Below, piece after piece: positions 28,061 through 36,645 of a stretch of 47,488 nt of DNA (its first letter is position 1; each line of letters opens with the position of its first letter). A program made the position numbers and the translations under genes. Source of the stretch: SAR116 cluster bacterium AG-325-F22 (GTDB taxonomy: Bacteria; Pseudomonadota; Alphaproteobacteria; Puniceispirillales; Marisalimonadaceae); NCBI GenBank assembly GCA_003282885.1, contig QBYJ01000009.1:1-47488 (forward strand), read 5' to 3'. Under the pieces are notes generated by a model. That model ran no database searches, was not told the DNA's origin, and was given only the letters and a program-made list of their open reading frames with translations.

Positions 28061-28069
28061 TCTTTTTTT
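28038..28069 (+). terminator. Hairpin with T-tract (plus-strand intrinsic terminator) in the pepA-ndk gap
   Basis: Perfect 9-bp stem GTGTTGATA / TATCAACAC (28038-28046 and 28052-28060) with a 5-base loop, followed at once by TCTTTTTTT (28061-28069). This is a textbook intrinsic terminator on the plus strand. It would stop a transcript from purM and the oxidase-subunit gene after it has crossed ndk antisense. For pepA on the minus strand the hairpin is followed by ATATAATAAAG, not a T-tract, so it is a poor terminator in that direction. Confidence 0.6.
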
Positions 28070-28097
28070 AATATTTTAAAAATTTATACTAGTAATA

Positions 28098-29564
28098 CTA
28101 ATAATGTTTAATTAAGTGATATAACATTTTAACTCCCCAACCTACACCACCATAAGGAATTGAAGGAGTTGACTTACTTTTCCATGTAACCCCGGCAATA
28201 TCTAAATGAGCCCAAGGAGTTTTTTTAACATGTCGTTTTAAAAAACAGGCAGCTGTAATAGATCCCGCTCCATGTCCTCCAATATTTTTCATATCTGCTA
28301 TTTCAGTTTTTATTAATTGATCATAATCATCATCCATAGGCATTTCCCAAACTTTTTCTCCAGTAATCTCGCCAGCATCGAAAACAGCTTTAGAAACAGC
28401 TTTATTATTTGAAAATAAGCCTGCTCTAGTATTACCTAGAGCAACAATCATAGCACCAGTTAATGTAGCTAAATCTATCATAAACTTTGGCTTATATTTT
28501 TTTTCTGTCCAAGCCAGTATATCAGCCAATACTAATCTTCCTTCTGCATCTGTATTTAAAACTTCAATTGTTTGTCCTGACAATGATTTAACAACATCAC
28601 CAGGTCTTTGCGCATCACCATCAGGCATATTTTCAACAAGTCCTAAAACACCAATTAAATTATGTTTAAGCTTAGATAAGGCTGCAGCCTCAATTAATCC
28701 TGTTACGGTTGCTGCACCGCCCATATCCCATTTCATATCTTCCATAGATTTTGGCGGTTTTAAAGATAATCCACCTGAATCAAAACAAACTCCTTTACCA
28801 ATAAATGCCATAGGAGAAGATCCTTTTGTCCCACCCAACCATTCTAAAACAACAACTTGACTATCTTTTCTTGAGCCACGTCCAACCGCTAATAACGCTT
28901 CCATTCCAATTTTTTCTAAATGTTTCTCATTATAAATAGTAACCTTAACTCCAATTTTTTTTAGTCTTTTACACTCATTCGCAAAACTTAAGGGGAATAA
29001 AATGTTTGGAGGCTGCCAAACTAAGTCTCTAGCAGTAAACACTCCATGAGCTATGTTTCTAATTTCTTGTAATACTTGAGAATGTTTTTTTGCTTCATCA
29101 GAAATAAATGTAACATATTTTACATCAATAATTTCTTTTGATTTATTTTTTTTATAATTATCAAATCTATATGAACCTAATAAAATACCTAAAGCAATTT
29201 GTTTGATGAAATCTTGGTTATTTTCATAAATTTTAACTTCAGAGCATCCCATAAATTTAGTTTGATTAAATATTTTACCACCAAGATCTTGCAGATATTT
29301 ATGTGTTAATTCAATGTCATTATCCTTTCTTTTAATTAAAAGATACGTCCCCTTCTCAGATCTAACCATACAAGTGTTTACTGAATTATTTTCAATATTT
29401 TGTTTTAAAAAATTTGATAAACTTTTATCCTTTGTCAAATAGTTGGATAATAAGGTGTTGGTTTCAGAATAAAATAAAACTTTGATTAAATTATTGTCAT
29501 TCATTTTCAATTTATCATTAGGTGTTTCAAATTTAAATTTAACAAACCTATTATATGCAGGCAT
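28098..29564 (-). CDS. pepA: Leucyl aminopeptidase (M17 family)
   Basis: A cytoplasmic dinuclear-metal aminopeptidase of 488 residues. The C-terminal catalytic domain shows GKGVCFDSGGLSLKP (metal-binding Lys and Asp), MKWDMGGAATVTG (Asp), and NTDAEGRLVLADIL (Asp, Glu and the bicarbonate-site Arg). The N-terminal domain (residues 1-180) is poorly conserved, as is usual. It diverges from lptF and is upstream of ndk on the same strand; the pepA/lptF divergence is conserved in Alphaproteobacteria. PepB-like relatives share the catalytic motifs, so the specific pepA name is supported mainly by context. Confidence 0.92.
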   Translation of the reverse strand: MPAYNRFVKFKFETPNDKLKMNDNNLIKVLFYSETNTLLSNYLTKDKSLSNFLKQNIENNSVNTCMVRSEKGTYLLIKRKDNDIELTHKYLQDLGGKIFNQTKFMGCSEVKIYENNQDFIKQIALGILLGSYRFDNYKKNKSKEIIDVKYVTFISDEAKKHSQVLQEIRNIAHGVFTARDLVWQPPNILFPLSFANECKRLKKIGVKVTIYNEKHLEKIGMEALLAVGRGSRKDSQVVVLEWLGGTKGSSPMAFIGKGVCFDSGGLSLKPPKSMEDMKWDMGGAATVTGLIEAAALSKLKHNLIGVLGLVENMPDGDAQRPGDVVKSLSGQTIEVLNTDAEGRLVLADILAWTEKKYKPKFMIDLATLTGAMIVALGNTRAGLFSNNKAVSKAVFDAGEITGEKVWEMPMDDDYDQLIKTEIADMKNIGGHGAGSITAACFLKRHVKKTPWAHLDIAGVTWKSKSTPSIPYGGVGWGVKMLYHLIKHY

Positions 29565-29586
29565 ATTTTTCCCTTTAATTTAATTC

Positions 29587-29641
29587 TAACTATTGTATTA
29601 ATCTTGATAAGATATATTAATACATGAATTTAAAATAGTTA
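29587..29641. repeat. Nested inverted repeats in the pepA-lptF divergent promoter region
   Basis: Two dyads share a centre zone. The outer arms are TAACTATT (29587-29594) and AATAGTTA (29634-29641). The inner arms are TGTATTAAT (29594-29602) and ATTAATACA (29616-29624), both perfect. They fill the 105-base gap between the starts of pepA and lptF. They could form an operator for both genes or a cruciform; in such A+T-rich DNA chance cannot be excluded. No T-tract follows. Confidence 0.4.
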
Positions 29642-29669
29642 AATTTGAATTTTCTGATAATATTTTTTT

Positions 29670-30761
29670 ATGATTTTAACAAGTTATATTTTTAAACAAA
29701 CCTCAAAAAATGTTTTTGTTTCAACATGTGTGTTTTTAAGTGTGATTTGGTTAAGTCAATCATTTAAAAGCATTAAATTAATAATTGAGAAAGGAGCCCA
29801 TCTTTTTGATTTCTTCACTTTATCGTTTTTTAGCTTACCAAGTTGGTTAATAATTGCATTGCCTTTCGGCACTTTCGCCGGTTGCATGATTTCTTATTTG
29901 AAATTGCAAAATGATAAAGAAATTATTGTTATGAAATCAGCCGGTGCTAGTCCTTTAAAAATCAGCAAACCGGCACTCCTAGTAGCTTTAGTTTCTGCTT
30001 TGATTTTATTTATAACATCTCATTTTATTCTACCAAAAACTTATGAAAAATTTAAGGTGTATCAGAATGAAATTAGAAATAGTAACCCAGGATTTTCATT
30101 AGAAGACAATGTTTTTATTAATGTTAATGAAAATCAAACGATATTTATAGGTAAAGTTTCTAAAAGTAATAATTTAGAAGAAATATTTATTCAAGATAAA
30201 AGTGACAATTTATATTTAGTCGAATATTTTTCAAAAAGTGGTTATGTGTATATCGAGGATACAATAAATTTAAAATTGTACAAAGGTACCAGAGTGTCAA
30301 CTGATAAAAAGGGTCGTTCAACCATTTTGAATTTTGACAATTATAATATAAAAATAAAGAAGGACGACAATAAATCTGTAAGCAAAAGAATTGTTGAGTA
30401 TAATGAATTTAGTTTTTTCGAGTTGCTAAAAAAAGCTGATAAAAACCTTGAAAACTATGGAAAGTTATTAGCAGAAGCTCATTCAAGAAATACTATAATA
30501 TTCATGCCTATTGTTTTTACTTTAATTGTGATGTTAACAATACTTAATGATAATTATTCAAGACTATTAACCAAATATAAAAAAACTTTTGCAATTGGAT
30601 TAATTTTCATAATTCAAAGTTTAGTTATAATTTTAAAAAATGCAGTTCATAAAGATATCTCTCTATTACCAATAATGTATATTTTTCCTGCTTCTATTTT
30701 AATTTTTTGTTTTATTTTGTTAAACAAGAAAACTAATATGTTCAAAAATTCATCTTTTTAG
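29670..30761 (+). CDS. lptF: LPS export permease LptF
   Basis: LptF forms, with LptG and the ATPase LptB, the inner-membrane complex that extracts lipopolysaccharide. The 363-residue protein has the YjgP/YjgQ layout: two pairs of membrane helices at the N-terminus (to about residue 120), a periplasmic beta-jellyroll part (about 130-260), and helices near 275-355. The segment SLPSWLIIALPFGTFAGCMISYLKLQNDKEIIVMKSAGASPLKI is the family signature. lptG follows after 5 bases (14 to its preferred start). Confidence 0.93.
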   Translation: MILTSYIFKQTSKNVFVSTCVFLSVIWLSQSFKSIKLIIEKGAHLFDFFTLSFFSLPSWLIIALPFGTFAGCMISYLKLQNDKEIIVMKSAGASPLKISKPALLVALVSALILFITSHFILPKTYEKFKVYQNEIRNSNPGFSLEDNVFINVNENQTIFIGKVSKSNNLEEIFIQDKSDNLYLVEYFSKSGYVYIEDTINLKLYKGTRVSTDKKGRSTILNFDNYNIKIKKDDNKSVSKRIVEYNEFSFFELLKKADKNLENYGKLLAEAHSRNTIIFMPIVFTLIVMLTILNDNYSRLLTKYKKTFAIGLIFIIQSLVIILKNAVHKDISLLPIMYIFPASILIFCFILLNKKTNMFKNSSF

Positions 30762-30775
30762 CAGGTTTGATTTCA

Positions 30776-31936
30776 ATGTTTATAACAAATAATCAACCTG
30801 TAATTATTTACAAATATTTAACAAAAGATATATTTAAATATTTTATGTTTGCTTTATTTTTTTTGGTCATATTAATATTTTTTATTGATATCATTGAATT
30901 ATTTAGACGTTCTTCAAACAAAGAAACTTTAAATCAAATTGCTAAACCTGAAATAATTGACTTAATAAATATGGCACTATTAAAAATCTGTGTAAATATT
31001 CATGAAATTTTACCATTTGCTGTTCTAATTGGATCAACATCATGTTTTAATCAATGGCGAAAGAAAAACTATTATATCGTCTGCAAAACCTCCGGAATTT
31101 CTCTTTGGAAAATACTTTCTCCAATATTAATTTCTTTTTTTTTAATAGGACTTATTTCCATAATAATATTAAGTCCTTTTGCAACACTCTTAAACAATAA
31201 ATATGAAAATTTACAAACTCTTTTCTTTGGACAAAAGAATTTGAACACATTTTCTTTTGACTCAAAAGGATTTTGGATCAAACAAAATTCTGATGAATCA
31301 TACTTACTAATTAATGCTGACAAAATAAATGAAAATTTAAATACTATATATAATGTAAATATATTTGTTTACGATCATGATAAAAACTTCAAAAAAAGAA
31401 TATATGCAAAACGAGCCGTGTTTTCTGAGAAAAAAATTAATTTTTATGAAGGACAATTAACAAAAAAAAATTCCGAATTAGAAATATTTAATGAACTCAC
31501 CATGCTTATAAAATCTAATCCAAAAACTCTAAATGTTGCTACTATAGACCCAGAAAAAATATTTGTATTTAATTTTCCAAGTTACCTAAAACAAATGGAA
31601 TTATACGGTCTTAAAACATCTAAACATTTGTTACAATTTTTTAAATTAATATGCCAACCGTTTTTGATTATATCAATGATTTTACTTTCAGCATCCTTAA
31701 TGTTAAGGAGTAATGAAAGAAAAATTGAAGTTGGTATTGTATCACTTTCACTAGTTGTTGGTTTTAGTTTATATTTTATTGGAGATTTTATCTTTGCTTT
31801 AGGGTCTTCTGAAAAACTGCCACCGTTACTGTCTGGATTTGGACCAACTCTACTTGGTTTGTTTGCAGGTTGTTATTTAACAAGTGACATTGATGAAGCC
31901 AAAAAAGTTAATAAAGTAAGGACTATAAGTGAATAG
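30776..31936 (+). CDS. lptG: LPS export permease LptG
   Basis: Partner of LptF in LPS extraction. From the ATG at 30776 it has 386 residues; a TTG at 30767 would add three, but the ATG has the better CAGG element upstream. The layout is again helices, periplasmic domain, helices. IHEILPFAVLIGSTSCFNQWRKKNYYIVCKTSGISLWKI corresponds to the LptF/G signature, and FFKLICQPFLIISMILLSASLMLR starts the C-terminal membrane part. Its TAG overlaps the GTG start of the SurA-like gene by 8 bases. LptD, normally encoded next in this phylum, is absent. Confidence 0.92.
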   Translation: MFITNNQPVIIYKYLTKDIFKYFMFALFFLVILIFFIDIIELFRRSSNKETLNQIAKPEIIDLINMALLKICVNIHEILPFAVLIGSTSCFNQWRKKNYYIVCKTSGISLWKILSPILISFFLIGLISIIILSPFATLLNNKYENLQTLFFGQKNLNTFSFDSKGFWIKQNSDESYLLINADKINENLNTIYNVNIFVYDHDKNFKKRIYAKRAVFSEKKINFYEGQLTKKNSELEIFNELTMLIKSNPKTLNVATIDPEKIFVFNFPSYLKQMELYGLKTSKHLLQFFKLICQPFLIISMILLSASLMLRSNERKIEVGIVSLSLVVGFSLYFIGDFIFALGSSEKLPPLLSGFGPTLLGLFAGCYLTSDIDEAKKVNKVRTISE

Positions 31937-33200
31937 AGTAATTAAACAATTTTTAAAATTGAAATTATTAATAATCACCAATATTATTTTTTGTAATATT
32001 TTTCTTAATAATGCGCATGGTAGTGAAAATTTTATAGTAACTACTGTTAACAAAATTCCTATTACAAAAAGAGATGTTGTGAATCGTGCAAAATTTATTT
32101 TATTTTCTGTTGAAAAGCAAAATGATTTTAAAAATGTGAAAAATTATTATAGTCAATCATTAAATTCACTTATTGACGAAAAAATAATCTTATCTGCTGG
32201 GATTAAAATAAACAAAAAAATCATTCAAATAGTTACCCCTAAAGCTAATGAAATACTTTTGAATGAATTTAATAATTCTGAAGTAAAATTAAATAAGTTT
32301 ATAAAAAAGTTATCAATACCAAAAACAACATTATTAAAAAAGTACGAATCTCAATTGGTTTGGGGTCTTGTCCTTAAAGATAAATTTAAGATCCAATTAA
32401 AAAAATTAAATAAGATTGTTGAGAATAATATTAAAGATCAAAAAAATAAACAAGTCGAAGATCTATATGATTTAGCAGAAATTGTCATAAATAAAAATGG
32501 TAATAAAGTTTTATTAAATCAAATTAAATCTGCTTTAAATAGTGGTATGAATTTTTTAGATTTAGCTAAACAAATATCTACAAGTAGTTCGTCAAAGTTT
32601 AGAGGTAAAATTGGATGGAAAAGCTATCAAAATTTACCAAACTATATAAAATCAAAAAAAATCATTTTAAATGAAGGTGATATTATTAGCTTTACAACTA
32701 ATGATAAAATCAAAATTATTAAAATACTAGCTAAGAGAATAAATGGAGAATTTAGCAAACGTGAAATGGAAGTTATAATTGCGCAAATAAAGTTTCCAAT
32801 AAACTTTCAAAAGAAAGAGGATGCATATGATAAAGTAAAAAATGAACTTGAAGTTCTATTATCAAATCAAAAAAGTTGTAAAAATTTAAGTCAACTGAAT
32901 GATAAAAATAAAAGTTATAGTCTAAATATTATAAAATCAAGGATGGCAGACTTAAGTTCAAAAATACAAGTCGTTACTAGCAATTCTGAATTATACGAGA
33001 TATCACAACCAATTTTTTTCGCCAACCATGGTTTTACTCACATTTTATGTGATACCAAAAGACCAGAGTCAAAAAAACAAACTAATTTACAATTGAAAAA
33101 TAAGATAATGCAAAAACATTATTTAATATTTAGCGAAAGATATTTAAAACGTCTTTATAAAGAAGCTGACATATCCAATATCAAAAATTTAAATAAATAA
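31929..33200 (+). CDS. surA: SurA-like periplasmic chaperone/peptidyl-prolyl isomerase
   Basis: A 423-residue periplasmic folding factor for outer-membrane proteins. A signal peptide (about residues 8-28, LKLKLLIITNIIFCNIFLNN) precedes the SurA-type N-terminal start ENFIVTTVNKIPITKRDVVNRA and LNSLIDEKIILSAG. One parvulin-like domain is seen around residues 175-265 (YDLAEIVINKNGNKV ... FRGKIGWKSYQNLPNYIKSKKIILNEGDI). The start is GTG, overlapping lptG by 8 bases. It lies upstream of pdxA and rsmA, the same order as surA-pdxA-rsmA in many Proteobacteria. Divergence is high, so the name rests partly on context. Confidence 0.82.
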   Translation: MNRVIKQFLKLKLLIITNIIFCNIFLNNAHGSENFIVTTVNKIPITKRDVVNRAKFILFSVEKQNDFKNVKNYYSQSLNSLIDEKIILSAGIKINKKIIQIVTPKANEILLNEFNNSEVKLNKFIKKLSIPKTTLLKKYESQLVWGLVLKDKFKIQLKKLNKIVENNIKDQKNKQVEDLYDLAEIVINKNGNKVLLNQIKSALNSGMNFLDLAKQISTSSSSKFRGKIGWKSYQNLPNYIKSKKIILNEGDIISFTTNDKIKIIKILAKRINGEFSKREMEVIIAQIKFPINFQKKEDAYDKVKNELEVLLSNQKSCKNLSQLNDKNKSYSLNIIKSRMADLSSKIQVVTSNSELYEISQPIFFANHGFTHILCDTKRPESKKQTNLQLKNKIMQKHYLIFSERYLKRLYKEADISNIKNLNK

Positions 33201-33209
33201 ATAATTAAA

Positions 33210-34217
33210 ATGAATACTATGAAAAAAGTAATACTAATCTCTGCGGGCGATCCTAACAGTATTTCAACTGAAATTACTATAAAAGCAATTGAAAACTGTA
33301 AAATTAATAAAAATGTAAAACCTGTAGTTGTTAGCAATTCAAAATTAATTGAAGATTGTAAAAAAATTATACAAAGTGATATTCAATTAAACGAAATTGA
33401 GGATAAGGTTAATTTTTCCGACTTTAAGGAAAATTATTTAAATATTATTTCTTTACCCATACAAGAAAATACTGTTTTAGGAAAAGAAAATATTAAATAT
33501 TCTTCTTTTATTAAAAACTCAATTATCACATGTGTTAAAACTGAAATTAGTAGTATTGCATCTGCGATTGTCACTAATCCAATAAATAAAAAAATGATGT
33601 ATCGATCTGGATTTAATTTCCAAGGACATACAGATTTTCTTGCTTCATTATCACAAAACAAAAAAATTCCTGTAATGATGCTGGTAACTAAAGAATTTAA
33701 AACAATACCAATGACAATTCATGTTCCTTTGAAAGATGTTCCAAAACTCATATCAAAAGATCTCATTGAAATTACAGTAAATATTGCGAGAGAAAGTTTA
33801 ATTTCTTTATTTAATATTTCTCAACCTAGAATAGTTGTAACAGGATTAAATCCTCATTCTGGTGAAAATGGTGACATAGGTGATGAAGAAGAAAAAATAA
33901 TTACCCCTGCAATTAATGAAACCAAAAAAAAACAAAATTGCTATTTAGAAGGGCCTATTGCAGCAGATACAGCTTTTTCTTCCGAAAAAAGAAAAAGTTA
34001 TGATGTAGTTATTTGCATGTACCATGATCAAGCTCTCATTCCTATCAAAACATTAGATTTTTTTAATGGTGTAAACGTAACTTTAGGCTTAGATTTCATT
34101 CGAACTTCACCTGACCATGGGACCGGATATGATATTGCAGGTAAGAATATTGCAAATCCTAATAGTTTAATTGCGGCAATAAATCTTGCTTATGAAATGA
34201 GTATAAACAAAAAATAA
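33210..34217 (+). CDS. pdxA: 4-Hydroxythreonine-4-phosphate dehydrogenase
   Basis: PdxA oxidises 4-phosphohydroxy-L-threonine in the DXP-dependent vitamin B6 route. The 335 residues include NFQGHTDFLA (metal His), VTGLNPHSGENGDIGDEE, ADTAFS, CMYHDQALIPIKTLDFFNGVNVTLGL and TSPDHGTGYDIAGKN, all diagnostic. The N-terminal motif is SAGDPNSISTEI rather than the usual GDPAGIGPE, a deviation I also associate with SAR11-like genomes. An alternative ATG lies at 33219. Its TAA overlaps the rsmA ATG by one base. Confidence 0.95.
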   Translation: MNTMKKVILISAGDPNSISTEITIKAIENCKINKNVKPVVVSNSKLIEDCKKIIQSDIQLNEIEDKVNFSDFKENYLNIISLPIQENTVLGKENIKYSSFIKNSIITCVKTEISSIASAIVTNPINKKMMYRSGFNFQGHTDFLASLSQNKKIPVMMLVTKEFKTIPMTIHVPLKDVPKLISKDLIEITVNIARESLISLFNISQPRIVVTGLNPHSGENGDIGDEEEKIITPAINETKKKQNCYLEGPIAADTAFSSEKRKSYDVVICMYHDQALIPIKTLDFFNGVNVTLGLDFIRTSPDHGTGYDIAGKNIANPNSLIAAINLAYEMSINKK

Positions 34218-35047
34218 TGAATGATAATAATTTACAATTTCCCACCATAAAGGAAACATTAAAAAAAAATAATGTACGGATTAATAAATCTCTAGGCCAA
34301 AATTTTTTGTTTGATCTTAACCTTACTGATAAAATTGTTAACAACTCTAAACCAATGTGTCCAACTGTGATTGAAATTGGCCCTGGTCCAGGAGGTTTAA
34401 CTAGATCAATTTTGAAAAAAAAGCCAACTGTTCTTTACACAATAGACAAAGATAAACAATCTGAAAAAATGTTAATTGACGTTAAAAAAGTGTATAAAGA
34501 TAGTCTGATTATAATCACTGATGATGCTCTTCATTATCCAATATGGGAGTTAGGTGAGCCACCAAGACAGATCATAGCCAATCTACCTTATAATACTGGA
34601 ACTAAAATGTTAACGTCATGGCTAAAACATATCCAACATTTTGATTTGCTTACTTTAATGTTTCAAAAAGAAGTTGCTGATAGAATAATTGCTAAACCAG
34701 GTTCTAAAAATTACGGTAGATTATCGATCTTAACGAATTGGTTAACAAAAAGTAAAAAGTTGTTTGATGTCCCAAGTCATGCCTTTATCCCTAGACCAAA
34801 AGTTACATCAAGTGTAGTACAACTAAAACCATTACGTAAACCTCTGTATGATGTATCTTTCGAAGCTATCGAAAAAATTACACAATTGGCTTTTAGCCAA
34901 AGACGTAAAATGATTAAAACAAGTTTAAAGACAATCAATGGACAAATAATTCTAAAAGAACTTGGTATTCCAACAAATTTGAGGCCTGAAAACTTATCCA
35001 TTATTGATTTCTGCAGAATAGCCGAAAAATCTATTGAATATATTTAA
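34217..35047 (+). CDS. rsmA: 16S rRNA dimethyladenosine transferase RsmA (KsgA)
   Basis: Methylates the two adjacent adenosines in helix 45 of 16S rRNA late in 30S assembly. The 276 residues show KSLGQNFLFDLNLTDKIV, the SAM-binding VIEIGPGPGGLTRSIL, the catalytic ANLPYNTGTKML (NLPY) and GRLSILTNWL, with a C-terminal QLAFSQRRKMIKTSLK. Length and order (pdxA-rsmA) are standard. It converges with gmk, leaving only 6 bases. Confidence 0.97.
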   Translation: MNDNNLQFPTIKETLKKNNVRINKSLGQNFLFDLNLTDKIVNNSKPMCPTVIEIGPGPGGLTRSILKKKPTVLYTIDKDKQSEKMLIDVKKVYKDSLIIITDDALHYPIWELGEPPRQIIANLPYNTGTKMLTSWLKHIQHFDLLTLMFQKEVADRIIAKPGSKNYGRLSILTNWLTKSKKLFDVPSHAFIPRPKVTSSVVQLKPLRKPLYDVSFEAIEKITQLAFSQRRKMIKTSLKTINGQIILKELGIPTNLRPENLSIIDFCRIAEKSIEYI

Positions 35048-35053
35048 AAATAA

Positions 35054-35680
35054 TTATTTTAGATTATCAATAAATTTATTTAAATTTAATTGTCTATGTC
35101 TTCTGTTTCTTTCAGAAAATAGAATCGTTTTAATTTGACTAACAGCTTTTTCAATTTGATGATTTATAATGACAAAATCATATTCAGTATAATGACTTAT
35201 TTCTTTTCTTGCCTCAGACATCCTCTTTATAAAATTTTTTTTATCTTCACTTGCTCTATTACCAAGTCTATTTTCAAGCTCTTTGATGGATGGCGGTAAA
35301 ATAAAGACTTTGACAATATCATTTGGTATATGTTTTTGAATCTGTCTAGTTCCTTGCCAGTCTATATCCACAATAACATCAATCCCCTTTTGAATCTTTG
35401 AAATAACCTCTCTTTTTAATGTTCCATAGGAATAACCAAAAACATTAGCATTTTCCAAAAATTTCTTTTTATTTTCTAATGAACTAAATTCTGCTTCAGT
35501 TCTAAAAAAATAGTCTTTACCATCAATTTCATCTTTTCTTTTTTTACGAGTCGTTACTGAAACAGAAAGTTCAATATTATTAATATCTTCAATTATTTTT
35601 TTACAAATGGTTGTTTTACCCGCTCCAGAGGGCGAAGAAATTACTAAAACAAGACCTCTTCGGATATTATTATTCATCAT
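35054..35680 (-). CDS. gmk: Guanylate kinase
   Basis: Gmk phosphorylates GMP with ATP. The 208 residues contain the P-loop LVISSPSGAGKTTIC, the GMP-binding VSVTTRKKRKDEIDGKDYFF, the DIDWQGTRQI motif and IKELENRLGNRASED. It is the last gene of the minus-strand cluster fabD-fabG-acpP-fabF-mltG-gmk, and its ATG overlaps the mltG stop by one base. Confidence 0.97.
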   Translation of the reverse strand: MMNNNIRRGLVLVISSPSGAGKTTICKKIIEDINNIELSVSVTTRKKRKDEIDGKDYFFRTEAEFSSLENKKKFLENANVFGYSYGTLKREVISKIQKGIDVIVDIDWQGTRQIQKHIPNDIVKVFILPPSIKELENRLGNRASEDKKNFIKRMSEARKEISHYTEYDFVIINHQIEKAVSQIKTILFSERNRRHRQLNLNKFIDNLK

Positions 35681-36645
35681 TAGTCCTTGGCAATATTATT
35701 TTTCCATAGCTTAATATTTTCCTTATGTAACTTATATGTTTCAGAAAACCTGTGCTCTCCTTTACCATTACTAACAAAGTAAAAAAAATTAGTTTTTTTT
35801 ATAAACTTTAGCGAATTTAAAGAGTTTTCCCCTGGATATGATATAGGAGTTGGGGGTAGGCCTTTATGATAATATGTATTGAAACGATTATCTGACTTTA
35901 ACATATTTTTTGTAATTTTTTGGCCGTTAGTATTAAAACCGTATGCTAAAGTAACATCGGACTGTAACTTCATGTTGTTTTCAAGCCTATTGATAAAAAC
36001 ACTTGCTACCAATCTACTATCATTTAAACTGCTGGCTTCGCGTTGTATAATTGATGCCAAAATTAATAATTCTTGTTTATTTTTTAAAATAAAATTTTTA
36101 GGTTTATATCTCCAAATATTATTTAAAATTTTATCTTGGGCTAACCTCATGCGTTTTAATAATTTATTTCTAGGATACCCATATTTAAAATAATATGTAT
36201 CAGGTTTATATATCCCTTCTTTTAAAGATTTAATCTTTCCTGACAAATATTGATTTTCAAGTAAACTTTTTTTTAAATCATATGATGTTGTCCCCTCAAT
36301 AAGTTTGAATTGTCTAACAATTGTTTTTCCATTTTGAAAAATATCTTGTATGTCTTTTATACTAGAGTTTTTTGTAATTAAATACTCTCCAGCCTTAGGA
36401 ACAAAAGGATCACTGCGGATTAATGATATAATTCTCCAGTTAAAATATTTTATATTAATTTTTTTAAGCTTAAGTTGATTTAAAATTTGTTCCTGGCTTG
36501 TGTTTTTTTCAAGTAAATAATAAGTATCTTCCAGTACTATTTGTTGCACTTTTATCTTTTCAAAATAGAAATAAACTATACTAATCACGAAAATTTTAGA
36601 AATAATTAAGAAAAATATTTTATTGCTAAATATCAATCTGAACAA
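35680..36645 (-). CDS. mltG: Endolytic murein transglycosylase MltG (YceG)
   Basis: An inner-membrane-anchored lytic transglycosylase that cuts nascent glycan strands. The 321 residues begin with one membrane helix (about 10-28). A LysM-like region follows (QIVLEDTYYLLEKNTSQEQILNQLKLKKI), then the YceG domain with LLILASIIQREASSLNDSRLVASVFINRL, whose Glu in QREA is the presumed catalytic acid. LQSDVTLAYG, YHKGLPPTPISYPGENSL and VSNGKGEHRFSETY are further family motifs. It overlaps the end of fabF by 13 bases; fabF-mltG-gmk is typical for Alphaproteobacteria. Confidence 0.95.
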   Translation of the reverse strand: MFRLIFSNKIFFLIISKIFVISIVYFYFEKIKVQQIVLEDTYYLLEKNTSQEQILNQLKLKKINIKYFNWRIISLIRSDPFVPKAGEYLITKNSSIKDIQDIFQNGKTIVRQFKLIEGTTSYDLKKSLLENQYLSGKIKSLKEGIYKPDTYYFKYGYPRNKLLKRMRLAQDKILNNIWRYKPKNFILKNKQELLILASIIQREASSLNDSRLVASVFINRLENNMKLQSDVTLAYGFNTNGQKITKNMLKSDNRFNTYYHKGLPPTPISYPGENSLNSLKFIKKTNFFYFVSNGKGEHRFSETYKLHKENIKLWKNNIAKD

